DNA of 64,000 nucleotides from CAZAMB01 sp964486335 (GTDB taxonomy: Bacteria; Planctomycetota; Phycisphaerae; UBA1845): positions 1-64,000 of the forward strand of contig CAZAMB010000019.1 of the NCBI GenBank assembly GCA_964486335.1, written 5' to 3'. The notes under the pieces were generated by a model that did not search any database, was not told where the DNA came from, and saw nothing but the letters and a program-made list of their open reading frames with translations. Shown here piece by piece: positions 1 through 8,630 of the stretch. Within the stretch, counting starts at the first letter, position 1. Each line of letters opens with the position of its first letter. The translations under genes and the position numbers were made by a program.

Positions 1-1250
1 TGCAGATCGGGGTGACCGGGTTGCGATTCGATCGCGGAACGCAGATTCCTGATCTGCTGTTCAATCATCTCCGTCACATGCGCCGACTTTGGTCCCTTGG
101 CCGACGCGGCGATTGCCTTGGGTGCGATGTGTCTGCTCGATTGTTCGGCGGCGGAGAGCCTGAGTTGAAGTCGAGCCAGTTCGCCGAACAGGAGCGTGCC
201 GTTGGGTTCAATGGCGGCGGCCGCGTCGAAACTCGACTCGGCTTCTTCCAGGCGACCCAGTGCCTGGGCACATACGCCGAGACCGACATACGCCGATACA
301 ATCCGATCGTTGATCTCGATCGCGCGGCTGAAGGATTTGGCTGCTTCCACCGTGTCGCCGAGACGCAGCAATGCCGTGCCGAGCTTGATCTCGGCCTCAA
401 GGTATTCGGGGTTCGCGGCGACCGCTCGTCGGAACGCCTCCACCGCCTGCGATCCTTTGGACATTTTGACGCACAGATCACCGAGTCGAAGATAATGATC
501 CGCGCATTCGGGACGCTGCCGAATCAACTCGTCCAGCTTCGTCACGGCCTCTTCATAGCGCCCCGCCCGTGTGTATGCGGCGACCAAATCGTCGGTCGCC
601 TCCCAATTGTCGGGATTGATCGTCACCGCGAACTGGAATCGCTCGATGGCGTCATCAAATCGCTCAACCCGCACATACAAATTCGCCAGCGAAAGTGCCG
701 CGGCCGTGTCTTCCGGCATGCACCAGCAAAGGTGTTCGTAATGGGTGATCGCCATCGACACGTTGTCGAGCTTGAGATAGATCGCCGCGAGCCGCTCATG
801 GGCGTTGCTTAGCCGAGGAGCAATATCAATGGCGTCCTCGTAAAATCGAACCGCATCCTGCGTTTCACCTAGTTTTTCATGGCAGAATCCGAGGGCGAAC
901 AACGTCGGCGCGTCGTCCGCGTGATCGTCCAGCGCGAGTTGCAACTGCTCAATCGCCGGCCGGGTCAATCCCAGCGAATCCAGCGTGCACGCGAGTCCAA
1001 TGCGGGAAATGACATCCTGCGGATCAAGCTTCAAAGCCGCTTGAAACGACTCCCGCGCCCGGACAATCTGCACATCCTGAAGCATGCGCAGTCCGAAGCG
1101 GCGGTGATGTCCGGGATTGTCCCCGTCGTCGCGCACGAAAGTTTCCAATTCTCGCGTGGACGTCACGCCGTCGTCGTGAAGCAGACGGCAAAACGCGGCG
1201 GCAAGTTCTCCGACGAGTCCGCGACCGAGGATTTCCAGCAAATGCGACAT
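1..1250 (-). CDS. TPR-repeat protein, C-terminal part cut by window edge
   Basis: The reading frame is open from an ATG at 1250 to the left edge without a stop, so the C-terminus is missing; about 416 residues are visible. From about residue 60 the protein is a tandem series of 34-residue tetratricopeptide repeats with regular A..LG.......A...F..A....P spacing (for example LGFCHEKLGETQDAVRFYED). I see no signal peptide, membrane helix or catalytic domain in the visible part. It starts 22 bases after the stop of another TPR gene on the same strand, so the two are probably co-transcribed and functionally linked. TPR arrays are protein-interaction scaffolds; the partner cannot be read from sequence. 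A catalytic domain beyond the edge is possible. Confidence 0.8.
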   Translation of the reverse strand, partial: MSHLLEILGRGLVGELAAAFCRLLHDDGVTSTRELETFVRDDGDNPGHHRRFGLRMLQDVQIVRARESFQAALKLDPQDVISRIGLACTLDSLGLTRPAIEQLQLALDDHADDAPTLFALGFCHEKLGETQDAVRFYEDAIDIAPRLSNAHERLAAIYLKLDNVSMAITHYEHLCWCMPEDTAAALSLANLYVRVERFDDAIERFQFAVTINPDNWEATDDLVAAYTRAGRYEEAVTKLDELIRQRPECADHYLRLGDLCVKMSKGSQAVEAFRRAVAANPEYLEAEIKLGTALLRLGDTVEAAKSFSRAIEINDRIVSAYVGLGVCAQALGRLEEAESSFDAAAAIEPNGTLLFGELARLQLRLSAAEQSSRHIAPKAIAASAKGPKSAHVTEMIEQQIRNLRSAIESQPGHPDL

Positions 1251-1272
1251 GGATCGTCCTGTTTCTCCCGGT

Positions 1273-2481
1273 TCAGAGGGGCAGCGCCGAAAGGGCTTGT
1301 TGCGCCGCCTCATATCGTTGATTCAATAGCAACGCGCGACGATACGCCGAGCGAGCCTTGATGACGTTTCCTTGATCGCGATAGAGGTTTCCGAGCAAGT
1401 AGTACACGTCGGCATACTCGGCACCGGCCTTTACGGCCTGTTCGAGTCGAATCGTCGCGTCGGCGGCGCGATCGGTCTGCTGGTACAGCTTGGCCAACTC
1501 GATCAGCGCGCGAATGCAGTTCGGATCGATCTGCACGGCAAGTTCGTTTTCGACGATCGCGTCCTCGCGCCGCCCCAGTCGATCAAGCAATCGCCCGCAA
1601 TGATAATGAAGCTCGGCCTGCTCGGGCTGGCGAGACAACGCGACCTGGAGCGTTTGAACCAGAAGCGAATAGACGCGATCGTTGACCGCGCCGGCGGGAA
1701 TGGAGAGAAAGGCGTCGACAAAATCCGGCTCGGCTTCGATCACCGTCGCAAGTTCCTGAATCCCTTCCGAATCGAAAGAATCGTCGTCCGGCACCATCGC
1801 CGCTCGAGCGCGCACGCTGATTCCTTGCTGCCGCGCGGCCTTGATCGCCTGGGCAAGAAGTAGGCCGATCTTCGGATCATTCGGTCGAATAAACTGCGCC
1901 CGAAGCAGATGCTGAACGGCATCTCCCGGCGCCGAACGAACGCCGCAACACATGGCCAGGTTCACCATCGCTTCGGTGTGATCACGAGCGATACTGACGA
2001 CCTGTGTAAACCGCAATTCGGCCTCATCGAAACGATTCACTTCAGTCAAGAGGAGCCCGAGGTGAAAGTGCAGGTCCGCGTCCTCCGTGTTCTCACTGAT
2101 GGCCTCACGCAGCGCGTCCATGGCCGCCTCCGTTAGTCCTGCGGCGTGCCGCGCATACGCGCGTCGGATTGCGTGAACCGACTGACCGGGTTCCTCAAGT
2201 TCGGCCTTGGCAAACTCGACATCCGCTCCACTCGGGTCGCCCTTGCCCAAGAGGCACGCGGCAAGATAGGACGCCAGCGAGAGATGCGGAGAATTGATTT
2301 GGCCGGCGGCGTTGAACTCCGCCATCGCCTCATCAAAACGCTCCGCGTTGAGGAGGCAAACGCCTCGACGAACATGATCGGCGGCCTTAAATCGCGCGCG
2401 GATGCGTTCAGCGAGTTCGGGCGGTGAAGACCTACTCGGCGTTGACCGGTCTTCGGAAATTCTCTTCATGCTTGTGGCCAT
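1273..2481 (-). CDS. TPR-repeat protein
   Basis: 402 residues from the ATG at 2481 (MATSMKRISE). The frame stays open upstream to 2847, but that would overlap the start of the divergent ligase gene, and a GGAG lies about 10 bases before 2481; the ATG at 2469 is an alternative. The protein is almost entirely degenerate TPR units: one group at about residues 40-210 and another at about 275-400, separated by a less regular stretch with the acidic run VPDDDSFDSEG. No export signal is seen, so a cytoplasmic scaffold is likely. It leads an operon with the TPR gene ending at the left edge. Two consecutive TPR-only genes may form a hetero-scaffold; the function is unknown. Confidence 0.8.
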   Translation of the reverse strand: MATSMKRISEDRSTPSRSSPPELAERIRARFKAADHVRRGVCLLNAERFDEAMAEFNAAGQINSPHLSLASYLAACLLGKGDPSGADVEFAKAELEEPGQSVHAIRRAYARHAAGLTEAAMDALREAISENTEDADLHFHLGLLLTEVNRFDEAELRFTQVVSIARDHTEAMVNLAMCCGVRSAPGDAVQHLLRAQFIRPNDPKIGLLLAQAIKAARQQGISVRARAAMVPDDDSFDSEGIQELATVIEAEPDFVDAFLSIPAGAVNDRVYSLLVQTLQVALSRQPEQAELHYHCGRLLDRLGRREDAIVENELAVQIDPNCIRALIELAKLYQQTDRAADATIRLEQAVKAGAEYADVYYLLGNLYRDQGNVIKARSAYRRALLLNQRYEAAQQALSALPL

Positions 2482-2778
2482 GGAACCTGCGCTCCGTCCC
2501 GCGAAATCGCGATGGACGCAGATATATCGGTCGTTGCGCGACCGCCACTTAGAAACCGCCGTCGAAATTCCGTTCCCAGCCATGAAACGCTGGTTTGGGC
2601 CGGGGATGAAGGAATGACGACTTGCCCTCGTGGCAAGCATTCCGCACGGACCACGGTTTTTGCCATTGAAATGCTCCCTTTCGGCTAGACAGACGCCAAA
2701 GCGCTCTTTACGCTTCGGGCCGCGCCTGGCGCACAAGAACTGCGACGCAACATCAAAAGTACTTTCGGAGGCCGCCAA

Positions 2779-4248
2779 ATGCTCGTCGATGCACTGCTGG
2801 ATGCCGCCCGCAATGCCCCCAATAAACCAGCCGTCGCCGATGGGCACCTGGCGTTGTCCTATCGTCAGCTCGCGCGGCTTTCCTCGGTCTTTCGAAGCGT
2901 TATGATTCGGGAATCATCGTGCGAGCGCGTCGGATTGATGTTGCCCGCGTCATCGCTCTTTCCTGCCGCGCTCATGGGCACGCTTTGGGCTGGTCGCGTC
3001 GCCATTCCGCTCAACTTCCTCCTGCGTCCCGACGAACTTCAACGCATCATCGCAGATTCCGGCATCGATCGGATCATCACCGTTCGCCCGTTTGCCGAGC
3101 TTGTCGGCGAACTATCTTGTCGTTCTGTTTTCGTGGAAGACCTTGGGCTGAAACGAAAAATGATCTGGGCGATGCTCCGCGGACTCCCTGCCGCGCCGAT
3201 TATGGAACCCAATCGAACGGCAGTCATCCTTTATACGTCGGGAACCACCGCCGAACCCAAAGGCGTCGAACTGACCTACTCCAATCTGCACGGCAACGCT
3301 ACCGATTGCATTCAATCGCTCAACATCGATCCGCGCCAGAAGTTCCTGAACATCCTTCCGCCGTTTCACGTCTTCGGGCTGACCGCCAACGTCATCGTGC
3401 CGATCTGCCTTCGCGCATCCGTCTACGCCATCCCGCGCTTCAGCCCGATCGCCGCCGTCCGCACCATCGAGCAGGAATGTATCACGATCACTCTTGCGAT
3501 ACCCAGCATGTATGCGGCCATGCTGCGTGTAAAATCGGCGTCAAAGGACGCGATGAAGTCCATCTACTTGGCGATCAGCGGCGGCGAACCACTGGCCGAC
3601 AGTGTTCGAAGCGCCTTCGCCGAACGATACGGAGTCGAGCTTCGCCAAGGCTATGGCCTGACAGAAACGTCTCCGGTCGTTTCGGCCTGCTCGCTCGCGG
3701 CGTCGAAGGTCGGCACGGTCGGACGCCCGCTTCGGAACGTGCGCGTTCGCATCGTCGACGCGGACGGTCGCGACGCGGCGGCAGGCGAAAACGGTGAAAT
3801 CCTGATCGCCGGCCCAAGTGTGATGAAAGGCTACTACCGAAAGCCCGACGAAACGCGAAAGGTGATCGACGCCGATGGTTGGTTTCACACCGGCGACATC
3901 GGACGACTAGACGACGATGGCTTTCTCGCCATCACCGGCCGGGCCAAGGAAATGCTCATCATCGGCGGCGAAAACGTCTTTCCGCGCGAAATCGAGGCCG
4001 TTCTGGAATTGCACGAGGATGTGATGCAGGCTGCCGTGATCGGCATTCCCGACGACCTTCGCGGCGAGGTGCCGGTTGCCTTCGTTATGCCAAAAAAAGA
4101 TGCAACGCCGGGCGAGGAAGCGCTTCGTGCCTTTGCCCGGGAGCGACTGGCCGGCTTCAAAACGCCGCGCCGCATCGTCATTCGCGAGGACCTCCCCACC
4201 GGTCCAACAGGAAAAATCCTGAAACGCAAACTCAAAGAGTTGTTGTAG
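2779..4248 (+). CDS. AMP-dependent acyl-CoA / acyl-ACP ligase
   Basis: 489 residues; GGAGG sits 9 bases before the ATG. This is an ANL-superfamily adenylating enzyme, which activates a carboxylate with ATP to an acyl-AMP and transfers it to CoA or a carrier. The P-loop-like YTSGTTAEPKG is at about residues 151-161, the A5 motif GYGLTETSP at about 292, WFHTGDIG at about 368, and the C-terminal catalytic lysine lies in PTGPTGKILKR near residue 482. The length is a little short for long-chain acyl-CoA synthetases (about 500-560). The motif set favours a medium- or long-chain fatty acid substrate, but specificity is not readable. It stands alone, divergent from the TPR operon and convergent with tryptophanase. 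Confidence 0.88.
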   Translation: MLVDALLDAARNAPNKPAVADGHLALSYRQLARLSSVFRSVMIRESSCERVGLMLPASSLFPAALMGTLWAGRVAIPLNFLLRPDELQRIIADSGIDRIITVRPFAELVGELSCRSVFVEDLGLKRKMIWAMLRGLPAAPIMEPNRTAVILYTSGTTAEPKGVELTYSNLHGNATDCIQSLNIDPRQKFLNILPPFHVFGLTANVIVPICLRASVYAIPRFSPIAAVRTIEQECITITLAIPSMYAAMLRVKSASKDAMKSIYLAISGGEPLADSVRSAFAERYGVELRQGYGLTETSPVVSACSLAASKVGTVGRPLRNVRVRIVDADGRDAAAGENGEILIAGPSVMKGYYRKPDETRKVIDADGWFHTGDIGRLDDDGFLAITGRAKEMLIIGGENVFPREIEAVLELHEDVMQAAVIGIPDDLRGEVPVAFVMPKKDATPGEEALRAFARERLAGFKTPRRIVIREDLPTGPTGKILKRKLKELL

Positions 4249-4366
4249 AAGTCGGCAATCGCTCGACGGCCAAAAGAACGGCACCGGTCAAGCCGACGCG
4301 AATTCAAAAGTGAAATCCAGGAGCCAACATCCCTTCGTCGGTCGTCGCCCGACATGATCCTCCGCG

Positions 4367-5752
4367 TCAAAGCTCCTCGAATCGAGCGGTGAAATGCCGC
4401 AAGACTGGCGGCTCATGGACCATGCGCAATCCCCGAAGCCGGTCGCGGCGCTGAAACAGGTCGGTGATCGCTTCGATGACATAATCAATGTGGCTCTGCG
4501 TGTAGACCCTTCGCGGCATGGCGAGTCGAACAAGCTCGAGGCGCGGCTGCGAAGGAACTCCCAACTTGCTGGCATCACCCGAGGCCTTGGCCCCGAACAT
4601 CACCGACCCGATCTCGACCGCGCGAATCCCTCCGACGCGATACAACCCGCAAACCACCGATTGTCCAGGAAATTGCTCTCGTGGAATATGCGGACACATG
4701 CCCGCCGCGTCGATGTACACGGCGTGACCGCCGGGCGGCTCGACAATGGGCACTCCGGCGGCGAGCAGCTTCTCTCCCAGATACTCCACGCTTCGAATGC
4801 GGTAGGTCAGATAGTCTTCGTGAACGACTTCCTCGAACCCCTGAGCCATCGCCTCCAGGTCACGTCCGGCGAGCCCGCCATACGTGACAAATCCTTCGGT
4901 AAGGATTAGCAAGTTGCTCGCTCGCTCGAACAAGGCTTTGTCGCGGAACATCAACAATCCGCCGATGTTGACCAAGCCGTCCTTCTTGGCACTAATGGTC
5001 GCCCCGTCGGCCAGATCGAAAACTTCTCGCACGATCGAGCGGACGTCCTTCGCCTCCATTCCCGGTTCCCGTCGTTTGATCAGAAAAGCGTTCTCGGCGA
5101 ATCGGCAGGCGTCGAGAAACATCGGCAACCCGTGCCGGTCGCACACCGCCCGCACGGCCCGCAAGTTCTCCAGGCTGACCGGCTGACCGCCGCCGCTGTT
5201 GTTCGTAATCGTGACAAATACAAGAGGAATGCGTTCGGTTCCGACGTCGCGAATCAGTTCCTCAAGCGCCGGGACATTCATGTTGCCCTTGAACGGATGA
5301 CGGGCCTTGGGGTCCCGCGCTGCGGGAATGGAAAGATCGACGGCTTGGGCGCCGGAATGCTCCACGTTGGCGCGCGTTGTATCAAAGTGGGCGTTATTGG
5401 GCACCACCTTGCCCGGTCCCCCGACAAGCTCGAACAGAATCCGTTCGCTGGCTCTTCCCTGGTGCGTGGGCAGGATGTGTTCAAACCCCGTCAACTCCTG
5501 GACGCACTTCTGAAAGCGATAGTAGCTGCGCGCCCCGGCATACGACTCGTCGCCGCGCATGATGCCGGCCCACTGTTCCGACGACATGGCCCCGGTGCCG
5601 CTGTCGGTCAGGAGGTCGATGATCACGTCTTCCGCGCGAATGGAAAACACGTTAAAGCCGGCCTCACGCAAAATGCTCACACGTTGCGCAGCCGTGGTCA
5701 TGCGAATCGGTTCGACGCATTTGATGCGAAAGGGCTCGATGATCGTCTTCAT
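4367..5752 (-). CDS. tnaA: tryptophanase (tryptophan indole-lyase)
   Basis: 461 residues from the ATG at 5752, close to the usual 465-475 of the family. It is a PLP-dependent beta-eliminating lyase giving indole, pyruvate and ammonia from L-tryptophan. The Schiff-base lysine is the second K of SAKKD (about residue 257), the PLP-contacting stretch VTITNNSGGGQPVS is at about 180-193, and LDACRFAENAF follows. Tyrosine phenol-lyase is the sister enzyme: around the lysine the sequence (KKDGLVNIGG) resembles phenol-lyases, but the C-terminal GIRAVEIGS is the tryptophanase version, so tryptophanase is preferred. No tnaB permease or tnaC-like leader is seen nearby. Confidence 0.85.
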   Translation of the reverse strand: MKTIIEPFRIKCVEPIRMTTAAQRVSILREAGFNVFSIRAEDVIIDLLTDSGTGAMSSEQWAGIMRGDESYAGARSYYRFQKCVQELTGFEHILPTHQGRASERILFELVGGPGKVVPNNAHFDTTRANVEHSGAQAVDLSIPAARDPKARHPFKGNMNVPALEELIRDVGTERIPLVFVTITNNSGGGQPVSLENLRAVRAVCDRHGLPMFLDACRFAENAFLIKRREPGMEAKDVRSIVREVFDLADGATISAKKDGLVNIGGLLMFRDKALFERASNLLILTEGFVTYGGLAGRDLEAMAQGFEEVVHEDYLTYRIRSVEYLGEKLLAAGVPIVEPPGGHAVYIDAAGMCPHIPREQFPGQSVVCGLYRVGGIRAVEIGSVMFGAKASGDASKLGVPSQPRLELVRLAMPRRVYTQSHIDYVIEAITDLFQRRDRLRGLRMVHEPPVLRHFTARFEEL

Positions 5753-6107
5753 TCGCCAAACTCTCGGGCATTTTCCGTGCCGCGCGAACGAAACAACACA
5801 ATGAGCAACGTTCTCGACCAACGGAACGCAGCGAAACGCCTCATAAGGCCCGCATTCGGTGAATTCACGGTAACGAGGTGAACCGGGCAACGTCAATCGC
5901 AATACAACCTTTTCGCTTTGGGACCGGCACCCCTGTCTGTCCCTTGGCGCAAAGCCAAGTCCAAAGGCAATTCTCCGCTGCTATGCGATGAACAGGGGCT
6001 TCATGGGACCTTCCCGGCGTGCGGACGCGATCATACGAACGATGCGGTCCGATTCGACCCCAAAAAAATACGTAGGCTGAATGCCGCTTCGCGGTACACT
6101 ATACGGC
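5753..6107. other. intergenic region between divergent tnaA and nadD
   Basis: This 355-base region must hold the promoters of both divergent genes. I found no convincing -35/-10 pair for either. A perfect 6-bp stem with a 5-base loop (CTTGGC GCAAA GCCAAG) lies at 5943-5959, with no T-run after it on either strand, so it is not a terminator. No leader peptide rich in tryptophan is seen on the tnaA side. Confidence 0.5.
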
Positions 6108-6731
6108 ATGGGCGAAACCATCGGCCTGTTCGGCGGCAGCTTCAATCCGATTCATTTCGGTCATTTGCTGGCGGCTCGCGCGATCCTTGAACAGCTTCCC
6201 CTCCAACGCGTTGTATTCTTGCCGTCGCGCCGACCGCCGCACAAATCAGAGGGCGACCTCGTGGCCGCGGAACACCGCGCCGAGATGGTCCGGCTCGCAA
6301 TCGCGGACGAACTCGGTTTCGTTTTCAGCGATCACGATGTTGCCCGTTCCGGACCGTGCTATACTTTCGACACCGTCCGGCATTTTCGAAGTTCGCTCGG
6401 CGACGACGTCGACCTCTGCTGGATCATCGGAGCCGATTCCCTGCCGGAACTTCCCCAGTGGCATCGGGCGGCCGATCTCATCGACTCGTGCCGGATCATT
6501 ACCGTCTCACGCCCAGGAATTAAGATCGTTGATTGGAGCGCTTTGTATCGTCATTTTGGCGAAGATCGCGTCGGAAAGCTCCGCGAGGGCGTGATCCCAA
6601 CGCCCACCATCGACATCTCCGCGACCGACATTCGCCGCCGAATCGTCGAAGGTCGATCGATCCGCTTTCTCGTTCCCGAGCCCGTCCGCGACTACATCGA
6701 TACGAACCGGGTTTACAGTGAACAGCCTTGA
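6108..6731 (+). CDS. nadD: nicotinate-nucleotide adenylyltransferase
   Basis: 207 residues. It transfers AMP from ATP to nicotinate mononucleotide in NAD synthesis. The nucleotidyltransferase signature GGSFNPIHFGH is at residues 9-19, PSRRPPHK follows at about 44, and the second nucleotide-binding element appears as the C-terminal TDIRRRIVEG. The ATG at 6108 (MGETIGLFGG) is chosen because the family begins just before the GGSF motif; an upstream ATG at 6081 would add nine atypical residues. It is divergent from tnaA and followed by 279 bases without a gene. No rsfS or proAB neighbours, often found with nadD, are present. Confidence 0.93.
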   Translation: MGETIGLFGGSFNPIHFGHLLAARAILEQLPLQRVVFLPSRRPPHKSEGDLVAAEHRAEMVRLAIADELGFVFSDHDVARSGPCYTFDTVRHFRSSLGDDVDLCWIIGADSLPELPQWHRAADLIDSCRIITVSRPGIKIVDWSALYRHFGEDRVGKLREGVIPTPTIDISATDIRRRIVEGRSIRFLVPEPVRDYIDTNRVYSEQP

Positions 6732-7010
6732 TTTCCCGACCGCGTGCGTACGCCGTCGTTGTTCAGGGCCGATTCGGAATCCGTACGCCCGCGAGCGGTG
6801 GTCCGCTGCGTTGTTTAGAATCTGAAGTGCGTTTGTAGCATTTGTTCGCCTTGACACCCCGACCCTTCCACACAAGAATTGCCGGACTACGCAATCCCTC
6901 GATGCCGTCAGCACGCTGGCAAGCGCGCCGCACGGGGTTGCGGCTGGCGTTCGACCCGCTTCGCCGGGCTGAGCCGCGACGGCATAGATTATGACGGAGG
7001 TTCCCGCGCA

Positions 7011-8384
7011 ATGGCCAAACAACAGGGTGCAAATACGATGACGGTCGGGATGATCGTCTTTGTGGGCCTATGGCTCGCTTCGACCATAATCCTGGTTATC
7101 CTGTACACGGGGCAAGAGAAGCTCAACGAAGAAAACGCTCGCCTTCGGGCCTCCTATGCTCGCACCATCAATTCCCAACAGGAACGCTCCATTGAATACA
7201 TCAAGGGGGCAAGCGAGTCCGGACCGACGATTGTCGGGTTGGTCGAGGAAGCACGAGCGACCACCGCCCAATTGGCTACGGGCGACGCCGCCAATCTGGC
7301 TTCGGCGGTTCGAACAAAAAGAGATCAACTTCTGACGACCATTCGAACCGATGGATTGGTCCCCGACGCTTCGACCTTTGCCGACGTTTCCTATCATGAC
7401 GCGCTCGTCCGATTGTATGAGTTGTTCAAGTCAGAGACCGGGCAGCGAAAGGCCGCTCAGGAACGAGTGGCTCAGCTCGAATCCCAGGCAACGACGTTGG
7501 TCGAATCGGAAACCGCGCTCAAGAACAACTTCGCTAAGGAATCGAAGCGTTTGAGCGATTCGCTTGCAGAGGCCGAAGCCGAACGGGCTTCCTACCGCTC
7601 TGATCGCGACGCTCAGATTGAATCCCTGAAGAAAGCGGCGGAAGACGCGCAGAAAAGACACGACGCCGAACTGACCCGCGAGCGTCAGATCCGCTTGGCC
7701 GCCGACCAGCAACTGGCGGATTTTCAGAAGCGTTTTGCGGCCTACCAATCCAAATTCGGGGGTTTGCTTCCGGGACCGGAGCGACTCTCGACGGCCCGCC
7801 GCCCTGACGGAAAAATCCTCACCGCCATCCCCGGTGACCGCGTCGTGTACATCAATCTGGGTCGCAGGAATGCACTCACGCTCGGGCTGAAGTTCGCTGT
7901 GTATTCTGCCCAAACCGGCATTCCGGAAGACGGTCGGGCCAAAGCGCAGATCGAAGTGGTTTCCATAGCTGATTCTTCGGCGGAATGTCGTGTTTTGGCT
8001 GTCGGCGCGAACGAAGTGATCTTGGAAAACGACCTGATCGCCAACCCCATCTATGATCCCGATCGTCCGCTGAGTTTTGTTGTTTCGGGCGAATTCGACC
8101 TGGATCGTGACGGCTCGCTAGACAACGACGGAGCGGGCACGGTGGAAGCGTTGATTCGAAACTGGGGAGGCACGGTAACGGCTGATCTGACCCCGTTGAC
8201 CGATTTTGTGATTCTCGGCGCGAAGCCGAGCAACTTTGGCGGCGGCAATGATTCTGGAGCCGAATCGCCGGCCCAGCGCTACGAACGGGCATCGTCACAA
8301 GCCGCCACCATGGCGGTTCCCGTGTTGACCCAGGATGTCTTTCTGAACTTTCTAGGGTTCACCGATCGATATGCACGACGGTAG
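7011..8384 (+). CDS. membrane-anchored coiled-coil protein of unknown function
   Basis: 457 residues. The ATG at 7011 has GGAGG 10 bases upstream; a longer frame from 6879 lacks support. A single N-terminal membrane helix (TVGMIVFVGLWLASTIILVI, about residues 10-30) is followed by a long charged, heptad-like coiled coil to about residue 245. A C-terminal globular domain of beta character then begins near LPGPERLSTA and contains GDRVVYINLGRRNALTLGLKF and a later aspartate-rich DLDRDGSLDND. I do not recognise the family; the architecture resembles envelope-spanning or structural proteins such as MreC-like coiled-coil/beta proteins. It sits alone between nadD and dnaG, and a run of seven T follows the stop. 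Confidence 0.75.
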   Translation: MAKQQGANTMTVGMIVFVGLWLASTIILVILYTGQEKLNEENARLRASYARTINSQQERSIEYIKGASESGPTIVGLVEEARATTAQLATGDAANLASAVRTKRDQLLTTIRTDGLVPDASTFADVSYHDALVRLYELFKSETGQRKAAQERVAQLESQATTLVESETALKNNFAKESKRLSDSLAEAEAERASYRSDRDAQIESLKKAAEDAQKRHDAELTRERQIRLAADQQLADFQKRFAAYQSKFGGLLPGPERLSTARRPDGKILTAIPGDRVVYINLGRRNALTLGLKFAVYSAQTGIPEDGRAKAQIEVVSIADSSAECRVLAVGANEVILENDLIANPIYDPDRPLSFVVSGEFDLDRDGSLDNDGAGTVEALIRNWGGTVTADLTPLTDFVILGAKPSNFGGGNDSGAESPAQRYERASSQAATMAVPVLTQDVFLNFLGFTDRYARR

Positions 8385-8507
8385 CGTTTTTTTGCGATTC
8401 TGAAGCAACGGCATATATTGAACAGACCACTTCGAAGGGCCCCGAATTCGCAGCGTTGAATGGCACATCGAACCAATCAAGTCTTGAGTGGCGTGGCGAT
8501 GTTACAT

Positions 8508-8535
8508 TTGACAGTCCGAGAAAAAGTAGTATAAT
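8508..8535 (+). promoter_or_regulatory. consensus sigma-70 promoter for dnaG-rpoD
   Basis: TTGACA at 8508-8513 and TATAAT at 8530-8535 match both hexamers of the sigma-70 consensus exactly, with a 16-base spacer. The predicted transcription start near 8542 leaves a leader of about 90 bases before dnaG. It is the best promoter match in the window. Confidence 0.85.
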
Positions 8536-8630
8536 TTCAGGGCTGGGAGCTGCATCAAACGTAAAATGCCATAACAATTAATTCAGCAAAACTTTTCGGC
8601 GAACGAAAGCAGGTTGGCGTTCCGGCGGAG

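Noticed and set aside
12..812. 266-codon plus-strand open frame
   Set aside because: It lies opposite the TPR gene; its product is Arg-rich with no pattern, while the minus strand gives regular 34-residue repeats.
5943..5959. 6-bp hairpin between tnaA and nadD as a terminator
   Set aside because: No T-run follows on either strand and both flanking genes point away from it.
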